NCBI GenBank assembly: GCA_937907585.1
Contig: CALCVH010000092.1
Location: 1-12,301, forward strand
Origin: an uncultured Bacillota bacterium
Lineage (GTDB): Bacteria > Bacillota_I > Bacilli_A > Izemoplasmatales > UBA1188
Reading direction: 5' to 3'
DNA length: 12,301 nucleotides
The notes beneath the pieces were generated by a model. The model did no database searches. It was not told where the DNA came from and worked only from the letters and a program-made list of their open reading frames with translations. A program made the translations under genes and the position numbers. Position 1 is the stretch's first letter. The number at the start of each line of letters is the position of its first letter. Below, piece by piece: positions 7,910 to 12,301 of the stretch.

Positions 7910-9060
7910 AAAAGACAATATTATTTCTATTAGTATTCATAACAATCCTGTTTTTATATGGATGTAATAAGGATACTACTACTATAAAAGAGACTAGTGA
8001 AGAAGATTTATATATAGTTGAAAACCCTGAAAGTTATGATGAATTAGTCTATAATGTCAAAGAGATTAAAGCTATGATAGGCCCTGATTCATTAAACCAT
8101 GAGTGGTTAAATGAGATGGGCATATATGGTGGCGATTTAGGAATGCCTGTAAAAGTAGATGATAGGATATTGTATCTATTTGGTGATTCTTTCAGTGGAG
8201 AAAATAGAACTGGATTATGGTTTTCAAATTTTGGTGCCTTATCAAAAGATTTTAATTTTGATGACGGTATCACTTTTGATAGCGCCATATCTAAAAATGA
8301 CACAATGGTATCTCCTTTAGTTCAAGGAAAACATCATGATAATAACGCTGAAGATAAAACAAAAGAAGTTACTAAGATTCCTACTGGCGCAATCCAAATA
8401 GGTGACTACGTATATATGTTTTATATGTCAGTTAGATATTGGGGAGGCTCAACTGGTTGGCTTGTCACATTTAACCAATGTGTTAAATCAAATAAGAATG
8501 ATCTAGTTAATTGGGTAGATGTAGAAGGCTTAAGATGGAACGATGAAGAAGCGTATAATTTTGGTCAAATATATCCTTACGCTGACCCAAATAGTGACTA
8601 TATCTATTTATACGCTATACCAGGTGGAAGAACTGGTTCATGCGTTCTTGCGAGAACTACTAGAGAAAACTTTGAAAATAGAGAGAAAATCGAATATTTA
8701 GTTGATAAAGATACATATGTAAAAGGCGATAGTGGATTGGAAATGCTTAAAAATAATCCATATTATATTGCGAATGGTAGAATTGGTGAGCCTTGTGTAT
8801 CATATAATAAATATTTAAATAAGTATATGATGATATTCTCATCAACTAGAAATAATAAATCTGCAGTATATATGTTGTTATCTGATAGTCCTGATAAAGA
8901 ATTCACAGGAGATCATATTTTATTTGATAATAGTAAATATACATATTATGGCGGATTTACTATTGATTCTATGCAGAAGTTCGATGGAAAGGTGATATAT
9001 TTAGTATCTTCTAGATGGTCAACATATAGAACTTATAATACTTTAGTTGTTTTCAAGTAA
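7906..9060 (+). CDS. DUF4185 (GH183-like) lipoprotein, copy 3, without PASTA domain
   Basis: This third, most divergent paralogue is 384 aa. The signal peptide has lipobox LYGC (Cys20). The PASTA-like domain of copies 1 and 2 is missing: only about 30 polar residues separate the lipid anchor from the DUF4185 domain (about 50-384). Family blocks are IGPDSL, GGDLGMP (75-81), FGDSF (92-96), IPTGAI (158-163), MSVRYWG (174-180), NFGQI (218-222), YAIPGGR (236-242) and GEPCVSYN (294-301). The C-terminal third differs most: the long LLNQTDYNGIYGG block is reduced to LFDNSKYTYYGG. It starts within the stop of copy 2 (ATGA) without a good RBS, so translation is probably coupled. The same endo-glycosidase class is expected, with a different linkage or chain-length preference. 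Exact specificity cannot be read from the sequence. Confidence 0.88.
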   Translation: MKKTILFLLVFITILFLYGCNKDTTTIKETSEEDLYIVENPESYDELVYNVKEIKAMIGPDSLNHEWLNEMGIYGGDLGMPVKVDDRILYLFGDSFSGENRTGLWFSNFGALSKDFNFDDGITFDSAISKNDTMVSPLVQGKHHDNNAEDKTKEVTKIPTGAIQIGDYVYMFYMSVRYWGGSTGWLVTFNQCVKSNKNDLVNWVDVEGLRWNDEEAYNFGQIYPYADPNSDYIYLYAIPGGRTGSCVLARTTRENFENREKIEYLVDKDTYVKGDSGLEMLKNNPYYIANGRIGEPCVSYNKYLNKYMMIFSSTRNNKSAVYMLLSDSPDKEFTGDHILFDNSKYTYYGGFTIDSMQKFDGKVIYLVSSRWSTYRTYNTLVVFK

Positions 9061-9078
9061 TGTTTTATGGTTTATAAT
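9050..9078 (+). promoter_or_regulatory. Candidate internal sigma-A promoter before the sugar-phosphate genes
   Basis: TTTTCA (9050-9055, 4 of 6 to TTGACA) and a perfect TATAAT (9073-9078) are separated by 17 bases. Transcription would begin near 9085, just before the GAGGTGA ribosome site (9086-9092) and the ATG at 9102. This is the only gap in the operon with such a pair. It could give the isomerase, kinase and esterase genes expression independent of the surface genes. The -35 lies inside the end of the upstream gene, and AT-rich DNA yields such matches by chance. Confidence 0.45.
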
Positions 9079-9101
9079 AAACATCGAGGTGAATTAAAAA
9101 A

Positions 9102-9701
9102 ATGAATGAATTAGAACTATTTAAAAAATGTCTAAAGGATGAGGCTCAAGCTATTCTTGATACTGTTGATGCGTTTGGTAGTGAAGTGGTAGACGCAGTA
9201 AAATTAATTTCTCAAACAAAAGGTCATTTGATCGTTACTGGAGTAGGTAAGAGTGGACATGTAGGTGAAAAAATAGCCGCATCAATGGCTTCAACTGGTA
9301 CTCCTGCATTCTTTATGCATTCAACAGAAGCTGTTCATGGTGATTTAGGAATGGTTACTAAAGATGATGTGGTTTTACTAATATCAAATAGTGGCGAAAC
9401 TAAAGAAGTATTAAATGTTTTACCAGCTCTTAAAAATATCGGTGTTAAAACTATATCTTTAACTAGAAATCATGAATCAACACTCGCTAGAAACTGCGAT
9501 ATATCTTTAGCATATAAATATAAAGAAGAAGCTGATCACTTACATTTAGCTCCTACTGTATCATCAACTATTACACTCGCAGTAGGCGATGCGTTAGCTG
9601 TTACATTATGTAGATTAAAAGATTTCACTGCTGATAATTTCCATTTATATCACCCAGGAGGATCTTTAGGAAAAATGTTAAGTGAAAAGGAGAACAAATA
9701 A
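9102..9701 (+). CDS. D-arabinose-5-phosphate isomerase, SIS domain only (KdsD/GutQ-like)
   Basis: This enzyme interconverts D-arabinose 5-phosphate and D-ribulose 5-phosphate in the cytoplasm. At 199 aa it is a single SIS domain; E. coli KdsD and GutQ have about 320 aa because of two C-terminal CBS domains, absent here. Diagnostic motifs are GVGKSGHVGEKIAASMASTG (47-66), HGDLGM (79-84), ISNSGETKEVL (94-104), LAPTVSST (149-156) and HPGGSLGKML (184-193). The residues I recall as the KdsD active site appear present as Lys50, Glu99, Glu143 and His184. In Gram-negative bacteria the family supplies KDO synthesis, but there are no KDO genes here. Its position next to a kinase and D-arabinan-type glycosidases argues for a catabolic role feeding ribulose 5-phosphate to the pentose phosphate pathway. 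The stop overlaps the kinase start (TAATG). Confidence 0.93.
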   Translation: MNELELFKKCLKDEAQAILDTVDAFGSEVVDAVKLISQTKGHLIVTGVGKSGHVGEKIAASMASTGTPAFFMHSTEAVHGDLGMVTKDDVVLLISNSGETKEVLNVLPALKNIGVKTISLTRNHESTLARNCDISLAYKYKEEADHLHLAPTVSSTITLAVGDALAVTLCRLKDFTADNFHLYHPGGSLGKMLSEKENK

Positions 9702-10621
9702 TGAGTGTCATCGTTGTAGGTTCGTTCATTACTGATTGTATTGCGACTTGTAAAGTTGCGCCTAAAGGTGGAGAAACTGTTAGAGGATTATCATTTAATA
9801 CATATTTAGGCGGTAAAGGCGCTAACCAAGCTGTCGCATCAATTAGAATGGGTTCAGATACTTTGATGTTAGGCGCAGTTGGAGATGACAATTTTGGACA
9901 CGCTTTTATCGATTGTTTAAAAAATGAAGGATTCGATACAAACTATATAGTTGTAGATAAAAAAAATCCTACGGGAACTAGTTTAGTTACAGTTGAAGAA
10001 AGCGGACAAAACAGAATCGTTATGACTCCTGGCGCTAATACTGCATATGATTATAATTTACTTAAAAATTACGAAAATGAAATAAAGAACGCTAATTGTG
10101 TTGTAACACAATGCGAGACAACTTTAGATGTGGTTGTTGAATTATCTAGATTATGTAAAAAACATAATGTTAAATACATAGTTAATCCAGCTCCTGCATT
10201 AAAACTCCCTGATGAAGTTCTTGATGGATTATTCTTATTAACTCCAAATGAAAATGAACTTGGAATTCAAATTGCAAAGAATCCTGAAACTTTGGATGAA
10301 TATATAGCTGGCGCAAAAGAGATGCTTAAGAAGGGTGTAAAGAATGTTATTGTAACACTAGGAGTTAACGGATCATTACTTGTAAACAATGATGGAACAT
10401 GCCATATTCCATCATTTAAGGTTAAGGCTGTTGATACTTTAGGTGCTGGTGATTCATTCACTGGTTCGCTTTCTGCGATGATTGATCAAGGATATTCTAT
10501 TATAGATGCGATGAAAATTGCGACTGCAGTAGCGGCTTTAGAAGTTCAAAAACCTGGTGGTATCCCTGCGATGCCTTATAAAGAAGAAGTATTTAAATTT
10601 TTAGAGAAAGCTGGAAAATAA
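9701..10621 (+). CDS. Ribokinase-family (PfkB) sugar kinase, probable D-ribose/D-arabinose 5-kinase
   Basis: This 306-aa ATP-dependent sugar kinase has the length and motif order of ribokinase. The N-terminal VVGSFITD has the sugar-binding Asp12, PfkB signature 1 is GGKGANQAV (37-45, with Asn42), Glu139 sits where ribokinase contacts ribose, TPNENE is at 181-186, and signature 2 is DTLGAGDSF (245-253) with Asp251 as the expected catalytic base. The usual Asn two residues before Asp12 is Thr, so sugar recognition may differ from classical RbsK. E. coli ribokinase is reported to accept D-arabinose, the C2 epimer of ribose, giving D-arabinose 5-phosphate, which is the substrate of the isomerase encoded just upstream. 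The pair therefore makes a D-arabinose to ribulose 5-phosphate route. RBS AAGGAGA is at 9687-9693. Plain ribokinase activity is the alternative. Confidence 0.93.
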   Translation: MSVIVVGSFITDCIATCKVAPKGGETVRGLSFNTYLGGKGANQAVASIRMGSDTLMLGAVGDDNFGHAFIDCLKNEGFDTNYIVVDKKNPTGTSLVTVEESGQNRIVMTPGANTAYDYNLLKNYENEIKNANCVVTQCETTLDVVVELSRLCKKHNVKYIVNPAPALKLPDEVLDGLFLLTPNENELGIQIAKNPETLDEYIAGAKEMLKKGVKNVIVTLGVNGSLLVNNDGTCHIPSFKVKAVDTLGAGDSFTGSLSAMIDQGYSIIDAMKIATAVAALEVQKPGGIPAMPYKEEVFKFLEKAGK

Positions 10622-10622
10622 A

Positions 10623-11447
10623 ATGATTAACGAAACTATAAATTTAAAATCTGTATATAAAAATCTATATAACGATTGTTACTTAACAACATATTGTCAA
10701 GATAACTACAAAGAATATTCTTTAGGAGTTAAAAGAAAAGCTTTAATTGTTTTTCCTGGTGGAGGATATAATTTCTGTAGTGAAAGAGAAGCTGAACCTG
10801 TAGCTTTAAGATTCCTTGGATATGATATCGCTACATTTGTATTAAAATACTCAGTTAATCCTAATATTAAGTATCCAAATCCTTTAGAAGAAGCATTAGC
10901 CGCTGTTGCTTATGTTAGAAATAATTCTCAAAAATACCATGTTGATGAAAATAGCATTTCAGTAGTTGGTTTTTCTGCAGGTGGTCATCTAGCCGCAAGC
11001 GCAAGTTGTTATTATCATGATAAAGAGATTTTAAATAAATTAGGATTAACAGAAGAAGAAACAAAGATTAATGGCTGCATACTAGGTTATCCAGTAATAA
11101 CTAAAGAAGGTCACCTAGAAACAATAAATAATGTTAGCGGTAAAAATCCTGAATTAATGGAAAAATTCTCTATCGAAAAACATGTAACTGAAAAATTCCC
11201 AATGACATTTTTCTTCCATACTTCTGAGGATGATGTTGTTGATGTGGAAAATTCTTTGAAACTCGCAAGTGCACTTCATAAATTCAAAATCCCATTTGAA
11301 ATGCATATCTATCCATATGGACAACATGGACTTTCAGTTAGCGATAAAACAGTCTATTATAATGCATCAAAAGAATTTTTAGAAAGAGTTGAACCTAATA
11401 CTGATTGGGTTAGACTTGCGATTAACTTTATTAAAAAATATATCTAG
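10623..11447 (+). CDS. Alpha/beta-hydrolase esterase (acetyl-xylan-esterase-like / BD-FAE fold)
   Basis: This 274-aa serine esterase of the small carbohydrate-esterase-like alpha/beta-hydrolases has no signal peptide and is therefore cytoplasmic. The oxyanion-hole motif FPGGGY is at residues 44-49, the nucleophile elbow GFSAGG at 116-121 (Ser118), the acid in HTSEDDVVDVENS (Asp203 by alignment with HTxED-type relatives, Asp204 and Asp207 as alternatives), and the histidine in GQHGLS (His235). The full triad is present and length is normal. It starts one base after the kinase stop with only a weak purine-rich RBS, so it is the last gene of the operon and lies ahead of a strong terminator. It probably removes acyl groups from imported oligosaccharides. 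Mycobacterial arabinan carries succinyl esters, which would fit, but acetyl is equally possible. Confidence 0.9.
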   Translation: MINETINLKSVYKNLYNDCYLTTYCQDNYKEYSLGVKRKALIVFPGGGYNFCSEREAEPVALRFLGYDIATFVLKYSVNPNIKYPNPLEEALAAVAYVRNNSQKYHVDENSISVVGFSAGGHLAASASCYYHDKEILNKLGLTEEETKINGCILGYPVITKEGHLETINNVSGKNPELMEKFSIEKHVTEKFPMTFFFHTSEDDVVDVENSLKLASALHKFKIPFEMHIYPYGQHGLSVSDKTVYYNASKEFLERVEPNTDWVRLAINFIKKYI

Positions 11448-11473
11448 ATATTAAATAGATCACAAGAATAATT

Positions 11474-11518
11474 GAGAGTGCCATAAGATATTATGATTTT
11501 AAATGGCACTCTCTTTTT
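11474..11518 (+). terminator. Rho-independent terminator ending the operon
   Basis: GAGAGTGCCAT (11474-11484) and ATGGCACTCTC (11503-11513) form a perfect 11-bp stem with an 18-base AT-rich loop, followed directly by TTTTT. It lies 26 bases after the esterase stop. The upstream flank is not T-rich in the reverse direction, so it should act on the + strand operon only. Confidence 0.92.
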
Positions 11519-11616
11519 ATAGGAAAATAGGTTAATCGAATGTTGTGTCTTCAATCATGATTTAAGTAATTATAAAGTTAGTATATAAACAAAATAATCC
11601 TGTCATTCAGACAAAA

Positions 11617-11662
11617 TATCTTATCATAATTATTAATGAATAATAAGACAAATGATAAGATA
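11617..11662. repeat. Nested inverted repeat around the start of the broken ATPase gene
   Basis: The outer arms TATCTTATCAT (11617-11627) and ATGATAAGATA (11652-11662) are perfect 11-bp inverses. Inside them TTATTA (11630-11635) and TAATAA (11641-11646) form a second stem with loop ATGAA, so the apparent start codon ATG (11636-11638) of the ATPase fragment sits in the loop. It could be an operator, a translation-controlling hairpin or an element end. In AT-rich DNA a 6-bp inner stem could be chance; the 11-bp outer arms are less easily so. Confidence 0.6.
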
Positions 11663-11735
11663 AATCACGTTGATGAAACTAGGCAGGTTGGTAAGACAAC
11701 TTCGATTAGAAACTTTTTCTTTATCATAGATTCCG

Positions 11736-11793
11736 CGGTTTTGTATTCGCCAATCTTTCGGTTTTGTATTCACCAATCTTTCGGTTTTGTATT
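11736..11793. repeat. Tandem repeat, 23-bp unit, about 2.5 copies
   Basis: The unit starts CGGTTTTGTATTC and ends CCAATCTTT. Copies are at 11736-11758 and 11759-11781 (one mismatch: CGCC against CACC), with a partial copy CGGTTTTGTATT at 11782-11793. Because 23 is not a multiple of 3, the array shifts the ATPase reading frame with each unit. Confidence 0.9.
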
Positions 11794-11933
11794 GATGTAA
11801 CTGTGCTTTTGTTAAAAAGATGACGTTAGTTGAACATCATAAATTCTTATGCCAAGAAGGATGTTTAGTGTTCAATCTATGATATAGAAATCGCTTCTAA
11901 TGCTTTGGCATTTTATTTTCTATTAATATTTTT

Positions 11934-11984
11934 TTGCAGTTTTGTGATAAAACATATTAAAAACATTGCAGTTTTGTGATAAAA
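11934..11984. repeat. Exact 19-bp direct repeat, 32-bp period
   Basis: TTGCAGTTTTGTGATAAAA occurs at 11934-11952 and again, without mismatch, at 11966-11984, separated by 13 AT-rich bases. It shares the core GTTTTGT with the 23-bp tandem unit about 150 bases upstream, and like it lies between the Walker A and Walker B remnants. Confidence 0.9.
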
Positions 11985-12301
11985 AGTATTAGAAACTGCT
12001 TTTTCAACGAAACTATATAAAGAAGAATCGTTGATTATTCTTGATGAAATTCAACTATTTAAGCCTGCAAGGCAAGCAATAAAGACATTACTGTTTAATG
12101 GAAGATATGATATCATTGAAACCGGTCTTTTGTTTCGATTGTAAAATCAAATGACGATGAAAATTATATACTTCCTAGTGAATTAACTAAAATTGATGTT
12201 AATCCCATCTCTTTTATCAATAATCATCGAGAATACTCCACTCTCTATAGGCTGGAGATGAATCGTGCAATTTATATAATAATTGATTGTAATCGAGCAT
12301 A

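Larger units (their letters stand above)
11636..12301 (+). pseudogene. Broken AAA_14/DUF4143-type ATPase gene
   Basis: Three frames carry consecutive pieces of one ATPase of the AAA_14 (DUF4143-associated) type. Piece 1, 11636-11800, 54 aa, has a Walker A-like ETRQVGKTTSIRNF, then repeat-derived residues and a stop. Piece 2, 11983-12144, reads ESLIILDEIQLFKPARQAIK and then LLFNGRYDIIETGLL, the family's Walker B (LDEIQ) and following segment. Piece 3, from about 12135 to the edge in another frame, reads SIVKSNDDENYILPSELTKI and then DVNPISF, which lines up with the family's SI-K-, IPSE and NPMDF blocks. Walker A Lys to Walker B Asp spans 350 bases, about 117 codons, longer than the roughly 75-85 expected from memory, and the frames do not match. 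The two repeat clusters lie in this excess. Whether decay continues past 12301 cannot be seen. It appears unrelated to the sugar operon. Confidence 0.8.

Noticed and set aside
8049..8303. 84-codon - strand frame
   Set aside because: It is antisense to the conserved part of lipoprotein copy 3; the open frame follows from AT-rich codon bias.
9102..9701. Isomerase as a KDO-synthesis enzyme
   Set aside because: No KDO, LPS or nucleotide-sugar genes are nearby; the neighbours are glycan-degradation and kinase genes.
9625..9891. 88-codon - strand frame spanning the isomerase/kinase junction
   Set aside because: It is antisense to HPGGSLG of the isomerase and GGKGAN of the kinase, both strong coding signals on the + strand.
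10267..10461. 64-codon - strand frame
   Set aside because: It lies inside the kinase gene opposite its catalytic signature.
11548..11576. Promoter for the ATPase remnant (TATAAA with TCTTCA upstream)
   Set aside because: The -35 matches only 3 of 6 and the gene is broken; too weak to list.
11899..11920. Second terminator (AATGC-tttg-GCATT followed by T-rich DNA)
   Set aside because: The stem is only five base pairs and the T-run is interrupted; this is expected by chance in such AT-rich sequence.
11736..11984. CRISPR array
   Set aside because: There are only two or three units, the tandem copies abut without spacers, the other pair has one 13-base AT-rich gap, and no cas gene is present.

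Overview
The window is AT-rich, tightly packed DNA with nine genes or gene parts, all on the + strand. They run from the left edge to a strong terminator near 11.5 kb and are followed by about 0.8 kb of decayed DNA. The organism looks like a low-GC Gram-positive bacterium, probably an uncultured gut member of the Bacilli (Erysipelotrichales, Acholeplasmatales or RF39-like). This rests on base composition, AAGGAG/GAGGTG ribosome sites, three lipoproteins with lipoboxes and a surface protein with a C-terminal membrane anchor. TGA is used as a stop at 7907-7909, so the Mycoplasma code (TGA = Trp) does not apply. The taxonomy is an inference.

Layout: (1) 1-1555, two CUT1-type sugar ABC permeases, the first cut by the window edge. 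(2) 1555-2649, a cytoplasmic DUF2961/GH172 glycosidase. (3) 2682-5162, a large secreted, membrane-anchored protein with a recently duplicated module, further beta-sandwich-like modules and a Big_2 Ig domain. (4) 5166-9060, three tandem paralogous lipoproteins with DUF4185 (GH183) domains, the first two also carrying a PASTA-like domain. (5) 9102-11447, a CBS-less D-arabinose-5-phosphate isomerase, a ribokinase-family kinase and an alpha/beta-hydrolase esterase. (6) A terminator at 11474-11518. (7) 11519-12301, a broken AAA_14/DUF4143-type ATPase with a tandem repeat, a spaced direct repeat and a nested inverted repeat.

The genes fit one pathway, which is my main proposal: use of a D-arabinofuranose-containing glycan (D-arabinan). 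GH183 enzymes are known endo-D-arabinanases acting on mycobacterial arabinogalactan and lipoarabinomannan. GH172 includes exo-alpha-D-arabinofuranosidases. Arabinose-5-phosphate isomerase interconverts D-arabinose 5-phosphate and D-ribulose 5-phosphate. In the model, lipoprotein endo-enzymes cut the polymer at the cell surface, the ABC transporter imports oligosaccharides, GH172 releases D-arabinose inside, the kinase makes D-arabinose 5-phosphate, and the isomerase feeds the pentose phosphate pathway. The esterase could remove acyl groups and the large surface protein could hold the glycan. GH172 also covers D-fructofuranosidases, so the substrate is inferred and not proven.

The solute-binding protein, the transporter ATPase and any regulator are not in the window.
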